Assembly (NCBI GenBank): GCA_016201435.1
Contig: JACQCT010000001.1
Location: 40,284-104,283 of the forward strand
Origin: Nitrososphaerota archaeon
Lineage (GTDB): Archaea; Thermoproteota; Nitrososphaeria; Nitrososphaerales; Nitrosopumilaceae
Direction of reading: 5' to 3'
DNA length: 64,000 bases
The position numbers and the translations under genes were made by a program. Positions 18,709 through 28,916 of the stretch are shown here, piece after piece; position 1 is the first letter of the stretch; each line of letters begins with the position of its first letter. The notes below the pieces were generated by a model. The model made no database searches and was not told the DNA's origin. It worked only from the letters and a program-made list of their open reading frames with translations.

Positions 18709-19750
18709 GGAGTTAATAATTTCCCCCAAGGTATCAAGGGGGCAGCTTGGCAAATTTCTTGCTGAAATTGAGAGCGAAGGAATCAAGATTGTCAATGCAG
18801 ACCCCCAGAACCTAAGAGGGTTCAAGACCAAACTATCAACACTATACACCTCTCAAAGTGCAAGCTATGTCGTAGTTGACAGGCCAACAAAATACAAGGG
18901 CAAAAAAATCGGCATGAGATTCAAGGTTCTCTCAAACCACGACATAGACAATATACTAAAATTTGCAAAGATGGGTCTTGATTTTGTAGTTGTAGATGTT
19001 ACTGACTGGAAAATAATTCCTCTTGAAAATATCATAGCTAAATTGCACAAGCTTCACACCAAAGTATTTGCAACTGCAAAAAATCCCGACGAAGTGAGGA
19101 AGATGTTCTCCATTTTAGAAATTGGTGTAGATGGCGTAATATTTTCAACAGATTCCATTAACGAGGTAAGAGAAGTGCTAGTATATCTTGGAACAAAAAG
19201 TTTTGAGTTAAGGCCTGCCAAGATACTTGAAATTAAAGAAGTCGGAAATGGCGAGAGAGTTTGTGTAGATACTGCATCTATACTTGGACGCGGTGAGGGA
19301 ATGTTAATTGGAAGTAGATCAAATTTTTTGTTTTTGGTTCACAATGAATCAGTTGGCTCGTCATTTACATCTCCAAGACCATTTAGAGTAAATGCCGGTG
19401 CAGTTCATTGCTATACACTTTCACCAGATGGAACTACAAAATATTTGTCAGAGCTAGAAACTGGTTCTGAGGTATTGGTTTTGGATTCACATGGAAGGGC
19501 TAGAAGGGCAACTGTTGGTCGCTCCAAAATTGAAAGCAGACCAATGCTTATGATTAAAGCTCAAATTGGTGATGAAGTTGGCGGAATCATAGCACAAAAT
19601 GCAGAAACAATTCGGTTTGTTAGACCAAATGGACATTTGATTTCAGTGACTCATCTCAAAAAAGGAGATACCGTTTTGGCTCATGCCAAAGTAGCAACTG
19701 GCAGACACTTTGGCATGGAAGTAGACGACGAATACATTATAGAAAAATAA
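18695..19750 (+). CDS. 3-dehydroquinate synthase II
   Basis: GEGMLIGSRSNFLFLVHNESVGSSFTSPRPFRVNAGAVHCYTLSPDG signature. Confidence 0.93.
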   Translation: MTKNRELIISPKVSRGQLGKFLAEIESEGIKIVNADPQNLRGFKTKLSTLYTSQSASYVVVDRPTKYKGKKIGMRFKVLSNHDIDNILKFAKMGLDFVVVDVTDWKIIPLENIIAKLHKLHTKVFATAKNPDEVRKMFSILEIGVDGVIFSTDSINEVREVLVYLGTKSFELRPAKILEIKEVGNGERVCVDTASILGRGEGMLIGSRSNFLFLVHNESVGSSFTSPRPFRVNAGAVHCYTLSPDGTTKYLSELETGSEVLVLDSHGRARRATVGRSKIESRPMLMIKAQIGDEVGGIIAQNAETIRFVRPNGHLISVTHLKKGDTVLAHAKVATGRHFGMEVDDEYIIEK

Positions 19751-19771
19751 TTACAGAAAAAGAAAAAAGAA

Positions 19772-19990
19772 TTATTTTATTTTCTTTTTTAATTGATTTA
19801 TCGCAGCCATCTCATCTCTCAAGTGTTTCTTGAGTAGTTGTTCGTGCTGACGTTTGTGTCTCCAGTACAGATTCATTATTCCCTGTCTTGTTCTTGCTTT
19901 TCTGATAGCTTTGGTATATGTTCTGTGGCTTGCTTCGACAGTTTTGAAATAAGACTTGCTGTTTGATGTAACCATCGGTATTGTTTTCAA
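19772..19990 (-). CDS. Small basic hypothetical protein
   Basis: 72-aa Lys/Arg-rich ORF between aro genes and a DNA methyltransferase. Confidence 0.4.
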   Translation of the reverse strand: MKTIPMVTSNSKSYFKTVEASHRTYTKAIRKARTRQGIMNLYWRHKRQHEQLLKKHLRDEMAAINQLKKKIK

Positions 19991-20023
19991 AACTTAGTAG
20001 ATAACCTTTACGAATCCATTTCG

Positions 20024-20878
20024 TTAGATATTCAAAGGTTCTGGATTTTTCCAATATGGAACAAGCTGCATCTTCCTTAGGGATTGGGGTCCTGTAGTTC
20101 GCTTTTTTGCTATCTTCACATATTTTGCCGATTTGTCAACTCCGATATATTTTCGTTTAAGAAATCTAGCCATCTTTGTTGTCTGGCCGCTTCCAACAAA
20201 TGGATCAAGTATCAGATCCCCAACATTACTATAAAGCTGAATCAGCCTGTATGGAATTTCTTCTGGAAACGCTGCTGGATGAAATTTTCTGTAGCTTGGA
20301 GGCATTGGTGCTATATGCCATATAGAATTTGCAATTTCTTTTTTCATGATATCATTAATTGTCAACTTGCTTTTTTTGTCCTTGACGTTATGAAATGGAG
20401 GTTTTCTTAGAATGATTATTTGCTCATGCATGATGTTTGGATAATAGTATGTGGGGTATGGATGCTGTACAGTAACCCTGAATCTTTTTTTTCCGCCTGT
20501 TACCTTGTTCCAAATTATTTCTTCAAAAAACTTCCACCCAATCTCTGTTTTTGTTAATTCAGTTAGCAATAAAGCAGGTAGGGGAAGTTTGATTTTTTCC
20601 TCAATTATCTCGTTTCCAATCACTATACAACAAAAGCCACCGGGTTTTGTGACTTGATATACTTGGGAAAATACAGATTTCATCTCATCAAGCCAACTTT
20701 CAATCGTTCCCCCAACTGTTCCTCTATACCACTTTTTAGAAGTAGTATGTTCAGTATAGTTAATCGCATTATGATATGGTGGGGAGGTAACAGTGAGTGT
20801 GACTTTATTTTTGCCTATTTTAGAAAGATCTTTTGAATCAGTATTAATGATAGAATTTGATTTCCACATGACAACCAT
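20024..20878 (-). CDS. Beta-class DNA methyltransferase (N4-C or N6-A), orphan
   Basis: Motif IV VTSPPYHNAINY precedes motif I DPFVGSGQTTKMARFLKRKYIGVDKS; no restriction gene adjacent. Confidence 0.88.
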   Translation of the reverse strand: MVVMWKSNSIINTDSKDLSKIGKNKVTLTVTSPPYHNAINYTEHTTSKKWYRGTVGGTIESWLDEMKSVFSQVYQVTKPGGFCCIVIGNEIIEEKIKLPLPALLLTELTKTEIGWKFFEEIIWNKVTGGKKRFRVTVQHPYPTYYYPNIMHEQIIILRKPPFHNVKDKKSKLTINDIMKKEIANSIWHIAPMPPSYRKFHPAAFPEEIPYRLIQLYSNVGDLILDPFVGSGQTTKMARFLKRKYIGVDKSAKYVKIAKKRTTGPQSLRKMQLVPYWKNPEPLNI

Positions 20879-21168
20879 AAATTACTTCTGTATATAATAT
20901 TTGGAAATCACAAAAAATCGGTCAACAATGGATATAATGGAATCCAACATTTTTGTTGCAAAACCATCTTGAATCGATATATAATTTTTCTACCAAGTAT
21001 CCTCATGACAGCAATACCGTCAATCAGAGACATTGTAGAGAACTCGGTGATACTGGCTAGATGCATAGAACATGCTCTTCACATCATGCGGTTTGTAGAG
21101 GGTAAGGAGGACATGTTTGTCATGGCCAAGGTCTTTCTCTGCGGATTGTTCCTAGGATTGGGATAGAA

Positions 21169-21600
21169 ATGACAGATGGAGAAAAAACTAGCAAGCTAAA
21201 AGAAATAAAAGAAACTGTTTCTGGCGCAGTAGAAATAATGCATCAGATTAGATCACCCGGCGTGCAAGAATCCTTTGGCAACATCATGGATACTGCAAAA
21301 ATTGTCAAGGAAATAATCGAGGTTCTCAAAACACCCGAGATGGTTAAGAACATAGAAAACTGTCGCCTGATTTCAGAAAACATGAATGAGGTAACAACAA
21401 AAATGCAAAACACGCTAAGACATCTAGAAGAGACAGGTATCATGAACGAAGCTAAAATATTGATAAGATCTACCAAAAGTACAATAGATTCGTTTAACGG
21501 CAGCGGTCAGGACCTGCATGAGATGAGTACTTCAGTTAAGGAATTGTTCAGATCTGTCAGGTGTTTGGTGGACGAGTTAAGAATGACTGTCGTATCCTAA
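21169..21600 (+). CDS. Hypothetical helical protein
   Basis: 143-aa ORF with predicted long amphipathic helices. Confidence 0.55.
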   Translation: MTDGEKTSKLKEIKETVSGAVEIMHQIRSPGVQESFGNIMDTAKIVKEIIEVLKTPEMVKNIENCRLISENMNEVTTKMQNTLRHLEETGIMNEAKILIRSTKSTIDSFNGSGQDLHEMSTSVKELFRSVRCLVDELRMTVVS

Positions 21601-21670
21601 AAATTAGTGTGTCTTTCTACTTTTTAATATTTGAACAAAGGCTTAATTTCACAATCTAACAACCAAAAAT

Positions 21671-22336
21671 ATGGCATACAAGACATGTGTCACACTAGCA
21701 GAATCTAGTCCCACAAAATTAAACAAACTATTACAGGCTTCCCTGAAAAGATCTGATTATATAGAAATAAGATTTGACTTTATGGAACCAAACAAAGTTC
21801 CAATAGCTTTGGGTTTGGTGAGAAAACACATGTCCAGATGCATTTGTACTTTGAGGCCAAGATCAGAGGGAGGCAAGTTTTCCAGTAATGAAAGAAACAG
21901 AATTTCTATTCTCAAATTGATATCAGAGTACAATCCATATCTGCTAGATGTGGAATACAACACCATACGAAAAAACAAGGCGCTACGGCAGTATTTGAAA
22001 AAAACAAATTTATTAATATCGTGGCATGATTTTGCAAAAACTCCAAACATCAGTTACTTGAAATCAATGAATAAAAAAATGGCAAAATTTTCAAAAAACG
22101 TCAAAATTGTAACTACTGCAAAGTCAATAAAAGACACATTATGTATATTGTCACTTTACAAATTTCAAAGTAATACCAATCTCATTGCCTTTGCCATGGG
22201 AGACTATGGTCGCATGTCAAGAATTCTCTGCACACAGCTAGGCAGTCCTTACACGTATGTCTCACTTGGCAAGCCTATAGCTCCAGGCCAATTCAGTCTA
22301 GATGAAATCAAATCAATCTTTGAGTTGAAACAATGA
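21671..22336 (+). CDS. aroD: 3-dehydroquinate dehydratase, type I
   Basis: YIEIRFDFMEPNK, CICTLRPRSEGGKF, LISWHDF, FAMGDYGRMSRI; pathway context. Confidence 0.87.
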   Translation: MAYKTCVTLAESSPTKLNKLLQASLKRSDYIEIRFDFMEPNKVPIALGLVRKHMSRCICTLRPRSEGGKFSSNERNRISILKLISEYNPYLLDVEYNTIRKNKALRQYLKKTNLLISWHDFAKTPNISYLKSMNKKMAKFSKNVKIVTTAKSIKDTLCILSLYKFQSNTNLIAFAMGDYGRMSRILCTQLGSPYTYVSLGKPIAPGQFSLDEIKSIFELKQ

Positions 22337-23154
22337 CTAAAACTTATGCAGTCATAGGAGACCCAATAGACCATTCACTTTCACCAGCTATTCATAATGC
22401 AGCTTTTGGATTTTTAAGAATGGATTGTACGTATATCGCATATAGAATCCCTAAGGGAGAATTAGTCCATGGTATAGAAGCATTAAAAAAAATCCAGATT
22501 TCTGGATTTAATGTAACCATACCTCACAAAATAGAGATGATGAAGTTTCTTGATGAAGTAGATGGGAACTGTAAAACAATAGGTGCAACCAACACTGTTG
22601 TCAACAATTATGGTTCCCTTAAAGGATACAACACAGACATGGATGGATTTTTAGATCCTATAAAAAAACGAAACATTGACTGCAAAGACTCTGATGTTTT
22701 ACTTGTTGGTGCAGGAGGAGCAGCTAGAGCTATCGTATCTGGGTTTTCCAAAGAAAAAGTTCGCAAAATCACCATTGCAAATAGAACTAAAGAACGAGCT
22801 GATGAATTGATCAAATTTGCAAACAACCTAGGAGTGGAATCAGATTATTCTGATTTGTCCAATGCAGGAGACATTGCAGGAAAATACAAGTTTATTGTAA
22901 ATGCAACATCAATGGGACTAAAAGGAAATGCATGTCCCATTTCAACAAGATCAATAACAAAGAATTCGATAGTTTATGACATTGTGTATATGCCAGTAGA
23001 AACGGAATTAATTGAACAGTCAAAAAAACAAGGTGCGATTATCATATATGGATGGGAAATGCTTCTTGGTCAGGCAATGCGTTCTTTTGAAATTTGGACT
23101 GGACTAGAAGCACCATATCAAGCAATGAAACTAACATTGTTAGGGAGATTTTGA
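22333..23154 (+). CDS. aroE: Shikimate dehydrogenase
   Basis: YAVIGDPIDHSLSPAIHNAAF, GFNVTIPHK, NTDMDGF, GAGGAARAIV. Confidence 0.95.
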   Translation: MTKTYAVIGDPIDHSLSPAIHNAAFGFLRMDCTYIAYRIPKGELVHGIEALKKIQISGFNVTIPHKIEMMKFLDEVDGNCKTIGATNTVVNNYGSLKGYNTDMDGFLDPIKKRNIDCKDSDVLLVGAGGAARAIVSGFSKEKVRKITIANRTKERADELIKFANNLGVESDYSDLSNAGDIAGKYKFIVNATSMGLKGNACPISTRSITKNSIVYDIVYMPVETELIEQSKKQGAIIIYGWEMLLGQAMRSFEIWTGLEAPYQAMKLTLLGRF

Positions 23155-23156
23155 AA

Positions 23157-24011
23157 ATGCCAGCAGCAAAAGCAATCATGCATGGTGCAGTGTCCATTGT
23201 AAATGCAATAGCAACTGGCAAAGGCTCTACTCTTGGGATTTCACTTAACGTAGAAGCTGATGTTGATGCCACACCTGGTGTTGGACTATACTTTGAGAAC
23301 AAAGAGTCCAGTCTAAGCTCGCGTCTCATAAGAGCTGTAATGGAAAAAGCCATACCAAAGGCAGATCTTGAAAAAAACAAGATTACAGTACTGGTTAAAT
23401 CTGAAATTCCCTCAGGATACGGGTTGAAGAGCTCTAGTGCCATTTCGTCTGTAGTTTCACTTGCATGTGCGAAATTATTCAAGCCAAAGATAACAGATTT
23501 GGAAATTCTCAAGTACGGAGTTGAGGCATCAATACAAACCAAAGTGAGCATTACCGGAGCATTTGATGATGCGTGTGCATGTTATTTTGGCGGCTTTGTT
23601 GTCACAGATAACACCAATCTAAAAATCGTAAAATTAGAAAAAGCACCAGATGATTTGGTAGCTGTCATATTCATTCCAAGCTCACGAAAACGCGGTAATG
23701 TGAAAAAGCTAAAAATTCTTGACGGTGTATTTTCGCAGGCATGGACACTTGCAAGTAATTCGGATTATTGGAATGCGATGATGTTAAATGGCCTTGCAAC
23801 ATCCACCATACTAAATTCTGATCCTAGAGTTCTTACAGATATTGTAGAAAACGGGGCTCTTGCAGCTTCAGTTTCTGGCAACGGGCCATCTATTGCCGCA
23901 ATTGCAAAAAAAGAAAACGTTTCAAATGTCAAAAAAGTATTTGCGTCAATGGAAGGCACAACAATAATTTCTAACATCAACAACAAAAAGGCCGAAGTCT
24001 ATGAAATGTAA
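23157..24011 (+). CDS. aroK: Shikimate kinase, archaeal GHMP type
   Basis: MPAAKAIMHGAVSIVNAIATGKGSTLGI; PSGYGLKSSSAISSVVSLA GHMP motif. Confidence 0.92.
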   Translation: MPAAKAIMHGAVSIVNAIATGKGSTLGISLNVEADVDATPGVGLYFENKESSLSSRLIRAVMEKAIPKADLEKNKITVLVKSEIPSGYGLKSSSAISSVVSLACAKLFKPKITDLEILKYGVEASIQTKVSITGAFDDACACYFGGFVVTDNTNLKIVKLEKAPDDLVAVIFIPSSRKRGNVKKLKILDGVFSQAWTLASNSDYWNAMMLNGLATSTILNSDPRVLTDIVENGALAASVSGNGPSIAAIAKKENVSNVKKVFASMEGTTIISNINNKKAEVYEM

Positions 24012-25266
24012 AATTGAAAAAGCAAGACTTGAAGGAAACATAGTCTGCCCTCCAAATAAGAGCTACACACACCGAGCAATATTTTTGGCGTCACTTGCAA
24101 AAGGAAAAAGCCAGATAAGAAACGTGTTGCTCTCAAGGGATACCATTGCAACAATTAATGCATGTAAAACATTTGGAACAATAATCAAAGAGGATGGTGC
24201 TAATTTAAGAATAGAGAGTTCCGGAGATATAAAACTGCAAAGTAATGAAATTGACGCATCAAACTCAGGAACAACAATAAGAATTTCTGCTGCAATAGCA
24301 TCACTTTTAGATACCAAAACAACACTTAGCGGAGATTCAAGTCTTAGAAAAAGACCAATGCAACCATTACTTGATGCACTAGAAGACCTTGGGGCAAGCT
24401 GTACGTCAACAGACGGCAAGCCACCGATAACTGTAAAGGGTAAGATCCATGGTGGCGAAGTATCAATTCCAGGTACAGTTTCAAGTCAGTTCATATCTGC
24501 ATTAATGATTGCATCCCCAAAAATAGAAAAAGGCATCAAGTTGAACATAGAAGGAAATCTTGTATCAAAACCATATCTTGATGCTACCATATCTACAATG
24601 AAAAAATTTGGCGTTAGTGTAGATACCATAGATCCTTACAAAAAATACAGCATTTCAAAACAGCAATACAAGTCAGCAGATTTTACAGTGCCTTCTGATT
24701 TTTCAAGCATGGCGTTGTTACTTTCTGCGGCAGTGCTAATTGGAGATAAAATGACAATTTCTGCTCTAGTTGGTGATCTTCCACAGGGAGATAGGGAAAT
24801 GATAACACATCTTGAAAAGCTAGGTGTCAAGGTAAATTTGGATGATTTGATAACAGTAAAGACTCCGCCATCACTTAACGGTGGAAGATTTGATCTTTCA
24901 AACACCCCTGATCTTCTTCCAGCTTTAGCAATACTTGCACTCAAGACATCAAAATCAATTGAAATTTACAACGTAAAACATGCAAGATTCAAGGAAACTG
25001 ACAGGATTGCCATCTTGGCTTGTGAGCTTGCAAAGATTGGCATCAAAGTTCAGGAAAAAGAAGACGGATTGATTCTTGGTGCACCTGATATTCCAAAAGG
25101 TGCGGATTTGGATTCGTCTGATGATCACAGGTTGTTTATGGCATTTTGTATTGCAGGTATGTTTGTAGGTGGTTGTACTGTTTCTGATCCACAGTCAGTT
25201 GATGTCTCATATCCAACATTCATACAAGACATGAATGCAATTGGTGCAAAAATTCTTTCAGATTAG
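24001..25266 (+). CDS. aroA: 5-enolpyruvylshikimate-3-phosphate synthase
   Basis: PPNKSYTHRAIFLASLAKGKSQI, NSGTTIRI, KETDRIAILACEL. Confidence 0.95.
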   Translation: MKCKIEKARLEGNIVCPPNKSYTHRAIFLASLAKGKSQIRNVLLSRDTIATINACKTFGTIIKEDGANLRIESSGDIKLQSNEIDASNSGTTIRISAAIASLLDTKTTLSGDSSLRKRPMQPLLDALEDLGASCTSTDGKPPITVKGKIHGGEVSIPGTVSSQFISALMIASPKIEKGIKLNIEGNLVSKPYLDATISTMKKFGVSVDTIDPYKKYSISKQQYKSADFTVPSDFSSMALLLSAAVLIGDKMTISALVGDLPQGDREMITHLEKLGVKVNLDDLITVKTPPSLNGGRFDLSNTPDLLPALAILALKTSKSIEIYNVKHARFKETDRIAILACELAKIGIKVQEKEDGLILGAPDIPKGADLDSSDDHRLFMAFCIAGMFVGGCTVSDPQSVDVSYPTFIQDMNAIGAKILSD

Positions 25267-25670
25267 CTATTTGATTTTTTAATAATAGTGTCCCAGATTT
25301 CTTTTGGAACTGGCATTACAGACAACCTTGAAATTCGCAAAAGATCCCAATTTTTAAAAATTTTGTCTGTTTTCATCTCATCTAGCGTCACAGGTCTTTT
25401 GAGTCTAGATATTGGCTTTACACCCATTACGACAAATCTCTTGTCACCTTCTTTTGGATTTGGATGCGGATCTGTTGTTATTTCTATAATACCAACTGCT
25501 TGCCTCTCATCACCGGTATGATAGAATAGCGCCTTGTCGCCTTTTTTCATTGATCTAATGTGTTTTAGTGCAAGGTTGTTATGAACGCCATCCCATACAG
25601 TCTTTTTTTCTTTTACTAGTTTATCATAGTTATACACAGATGGTTCTTGTTTTACAAGCCAATAGTTCAT
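25263..25670 (-). CDS. EVE-domain protein
   Basis: MNYWLVKQEPSVYNYDKLVKEKKTVWDGVHNNLALKHIRSMKKGDKALFYHTGDERQAVGI. Confidence 0.93.
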   Translation of the reverse strand: MNYWLVKQEPSVYNYDKLVKEKKTVWDGVHNNLALKHIRSMKKGDKALFYHTGDERQAVGIIEITTDPHPNPKEGDKRFVVMGVKPISRLKRPVTLDEMKTDKIFKNWDLLRISRLSVMPVPKEIWDTIIKKSNS

Positions 25671-25811
25671 GATTTTATTTTATGTCAATATCATTATAGA
25701 TTTTTCTTTAGATCTTTTTTCATCAAGTAAAAAAGAGGTCTTTTTGTCAGCAATTCCATCTCAAGTATGTTTTTTGCCTGAGAAAAAACTTGAATTCTTT
25801 CAGAATGTAAT

Positions 25812-26393
25812 TCATAACCTTTGTTTTGCCAAAATGCGCCCATTTTGTGCAGACAATAAAATTCTTTTTTGTTGTATCAGTTCTTCCAAGTCTGGGTTTT
25901 CCAGCGGAAGCCACTTCCATGAATCAACATACGTATTTGAAGATACAAATCTTGAAACCTGATTTACATCAGAAGCTGTAACTACAGACGAAGTTTCTTT
26001 TTTGGGTACCAAAGCATACAGCCTCCACCAATCTTCAATATCATATCCCATAGATCTGGCAAGATCAATTGAAGGAGTGTTATCACTTTCAATTATCATC
26101 CTTATTGTTTTAGAATTTGCAATTGATTCACAGTATGAAATTATCTTTCTTCCATATCCCTTTCTTCTATGATTTGGATGAACCCTGATTCCTTCGAGCC
26201 AAGCTTGTCTGTTGTCTCTAAAAACAAGATGAGAAAGGCCAATCGGAGTATCATTTTCAACAGCTACAAAGAGATTTCCTTGTAAAATCCAAGAATCCCA
26301 GACATCTGCGATGTAGTCTCCCCAAGAAAATGTCTCTTTACAAAATTCTAAAACGGCCTGTTTATCACTTGGTTGCGCATCGCGAATTTGCAT
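25812..26393 (-). CDS. GNAT-family N-acetyltransferase
   Basis: VHPNHRRKGYGRKIISYCESIA acetyl-CoA binding motif. Confidence 0.88.
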   Translation of the reverse strand: MQIRDAQPSDKQAVLEFCKETFSWGDYIADVWDSWILQGNLFVAVENDTPIGLSHLVFRDNRQAWLEGIRVHPNHRRKGYGRKIISYCESIANSKTIRMIIESDNTPSIDLARSMGYDIEDWWRLYALVPKKETSSVVTASDVNQVSRFVSSNTYVDSWKWLPLENPDLEELIQQKRILLSAQNGRILAKQRL

Positions 26394-26450
26394 GGTATTG
26401 TTGTATATCATTCCTATAAGGATTATAAGCCTCTAAAAGAAAATTTCATC

Positions 26451-27548
26451 ATGTCATACAGTTCTATTGGTCAGCGATTTGTGCTAACAAGTTTTGGGGA
26501 ATCTCACGGAAGATGCATAGGAGCTGTTGTAGATGGCTGTCCTGCAGGTCTAGAACTAGAAGAAAAAGACATACAAAAAATGCTTGATCTTAGAAAACCG
26601 GGCCAGTCAATAGTAACTACCCAAAGAAAAGAGGAAGACAAGGTAGAGATCCTTTCAGGAACTTTTAGAGGATACACTACTGGTGCACCAATTGCAATGA
26701 TAATTTGGAATCAAGACAAAAAATCCAAAGACTATGAAAATCTCATAGTAAAACCAAGGCCTGGACATTCTGATTATCCTGCTTTTATAAAATACCGTGG
26801 ATTCAACGACTATCGCGGAGGCGGAAGATTCTCTGGCAGATTGACTGCCACGTTTGTAATGGCAGGGGCAATAGCAAGAAAGCTTCTCTCAAAGACTTTG
26901 GACATTGACACCTATTCCTACACTTCACAAGTTGGCAAAATAAAAATGAAAAATCAAGCTACGCCAAAGATGAAAAATGCGATTTACTCAAATGAAGTCA
27001 GATGTCCTGATACCAAAATAGCTGAGAAAATGCGGGCTGCAATACTTGCTGCAAGAAGAAGTGGAGATTCGGTTGGGGGCTTAATAGAATCCATAACACT
27101 AAACGTTCCAGTAGGTTTGGGTGAACCAATCTTTGGCTCCCTGGAATCAGATCTAAGTAGGGCACTGTACTCAATTCCGGCAGTAAAGGGAATTGAGTTT
27201 GGTTCTGGATTTTATGGCTCTACAATCAAGGGCTCAGAAAATAATGATGAATACATAATAAAAAATGGAAAGATAGCAACCAAGACAAACAATGCAGGTG
27301 GAATACTTGGAGGACTATCAACTGGAATGCCAATTGTTCTTCGAGTTGCTTTCAAACCTGCTTCTTCGATAGCAAAAAAACAAAATACCATAGACCTGAA
27401 GACAAAAAAACCAGTATCGTTGATTGTGGAAGGAAGACACGACCCCTGTGTTGTTCCGCGTGCGCCTCCCGTGGTAGATTCTCTTGTCTCTCTTGTTCTA
27501 GCAGATCATGCCATTAGAAGTGGCCTCATACCATCGGTTCTGAAATAG
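26451..27548 (+). CDS. aroC: Chorismate synthase
   Basis: RFVLTSFGESHGRCIGAVVDGCPAGL; GRHDPCVVPRAPPVV. Confidence 0.96.
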   Translation: MSYSSIGQRFVLTSFGESHGRCIGAVVDGCPAGLELEEKDIQKMLDLRKPGQSIVTTQRKEEDKVEILSGTFRGYTTGAPIAMIIWNQDKKSKDYENLIVKPRPGHSDYPAFIKYRGFNDYRGGGRFSGRLTATFVMAGAIARKLLSKTLDIDTYSYTSQVGKIKMKNQATPKMKNAIYSNEVRCPDTKIAEKMRAAILAARRSGDSVGGLIESITLNVPVGLGEPIFGSLESDLSRALYSIPAVKGIEFGSGFYGSTIKGSENNDEYIIKNGKIATKTNNAGGILGGLSTGMPIVLRVAFKPASSIAKKQNTIDLKTKKPVSLIVEGRHDPCVVPRAPPVVDSLVSLVLADHAIRSGLIPSVLK

Positions 27549-27550
27549 AA

Positions 27551-28915
27551 ATGTCTGACATTGAAAAGCTACGTGATAAGATAAACAAGATCACGTTTGA
27601 TATGATAAGATTGCTAAAAGAACGAAATGATGTTGCAAGGGAAATCGGCAGTCTTAAAAATAATTTGGGCCTCGGTGTAACAAATGAGGAAAGAGAGAAC
27701 CAGCTTAGAACAAAAGTTCTTTCATTATGCAAAGAAATTGGCCTAGAGGAAAAGACAGCTTCGACATTTTTGAATTTATTGCTAAATGAGTCAATCAAGG
27801 TACAATCCACCAACAAATCAACACATCTTTCAATATTTTTGAAAGCCAAAGCTTTGGAAAAGGAAGGAAAAAAAATCATCCACATGGAAGTTGGAGAGCC
27901 AGACTTTTACCCACCCAAAGTCGTAAAATCAGCTCTCTCAGAGGTTTATGATAAGGGATATACAAAATATGGCGATTCTAAAGGAATGCCAGAATTTCGA
28001 GATGCCTTGGCAAAAAAAGTTTCCTCGTCATACGGCGTAAAAATTCAAACTCAAAACATCATGGTTTCACCAGGTGCAAGATTTTCAGTTTTTCTTGCAA
28101 TTTCCAGTTTATTGCACTTGGGTGATGAAATGATAGTAATAGAACCTGCGTGGCCAGCATATAGAGAAAACGCGCTAAACTCTGGCGTCAAGGTTAGAAC
28201 AATACAAACTACACTAGATAACAAATGGGAGCCATCCATAGAACAAATTGAAAACACGATAAATCCCAATACCAAAATGATCGTACTAAATTATCCTAAC
28301 AACCCAACTGGTAAGATTCTTCCAGAAAAGATTCAAGACAACATAATGAAGATTGCAATAAAAAATAATCTCTATGTTTTAAGTGATGAGATCTACTCAA
28401 GCTATGCATACGGAAAATGGAAAAGCATTCTTGCCTACGAATACAATAAAAGCATCATAACACAGTCGTTTTCAAAATCACATGCCATGACAGGTTTCAG
28501 GATTGGTTATGCAGTATCAAGTCCAGATATAATAGACAAAATGACAAAGCTTCAAGCATTGTGCATTACAAATGTAGCAGAACCAATCCAGTATGTAGCT
28601 CTTAGAGCACTTGATGCAGATACAAGTGATAATGCAAAAATCATGAAAAACAGACTAGAGATTGTGATAAAAAAAGCAAAAAACATGCAGTTGGACTTTG
28701 TAGAACCAGATGGAGCAATGTATCTTTTTGCCAAAGTAAGAAAGGATAATTTTGATGTCGCATCTTTTATCAACAATCTTCTTGATTTAGGAGTAGCGAT
28801 AGCACCTGGCGAAGCCTTTGGAAACTATCAGAATTTTGTTAGAATATCTGCCTGTCAACCAGAAGACTTACTTAACAAAGGCATGCAAATAATAGATGAG
28901 ACATTAAGGAAATAG
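27551..28915 (+). CDS. Chorismate mutase (AroQ) - class I aminotransferase fusion
   Basis: N-terminal chorismate mutase helix (DKINKITFDMIRLLKERNDVAREIGSLK) joined to a class I PLP aminotransferase (NYPNNPTGKI, SQSFSKSHAMTGFRIGY-like SFSKSHAMTGFR). Confidence 0.93.
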   Translation: MSDIEKLRDKINKITFDMIRLLKERNDVAREIGSLKNNLGLGVTNEERENQLRTKVLSLCKEIGLEEKTASTFLNLLLNESIKVQSTNKSTHLSIFLKAKALEKEGKKIIHMEVGEPDFYPPKVVKSALSEVYDKGYTKYGDSKGMPEFRDALAKKVSSSYGVKIQTQNIMVSPGARFSVFLAISSLLHLGDEMIVIEPAWPAYRENALNSGVKVRTIQTTLDNKWEPSIEQIENTINPNTKMIVLNYPNNPTGKILPEKIQDNIMKIAIKNNLYVLSDEIYSSYAYGKWKSILAYEYNKSIITQSFSKSHAMTGFRIGYAVSSPDIIDKMTKLQALCITNVAEPIQYVALRALDADTSDNAKIMKNRLEIVIKKAKNMQLDFVEPDGAMYLFAKVRKDNFDVASFINNLLDLGVAIAPGEAFGNYQNFVRISACQPEDLLNKGMQIIDETLRK

Positions 28916-28916
28916 C

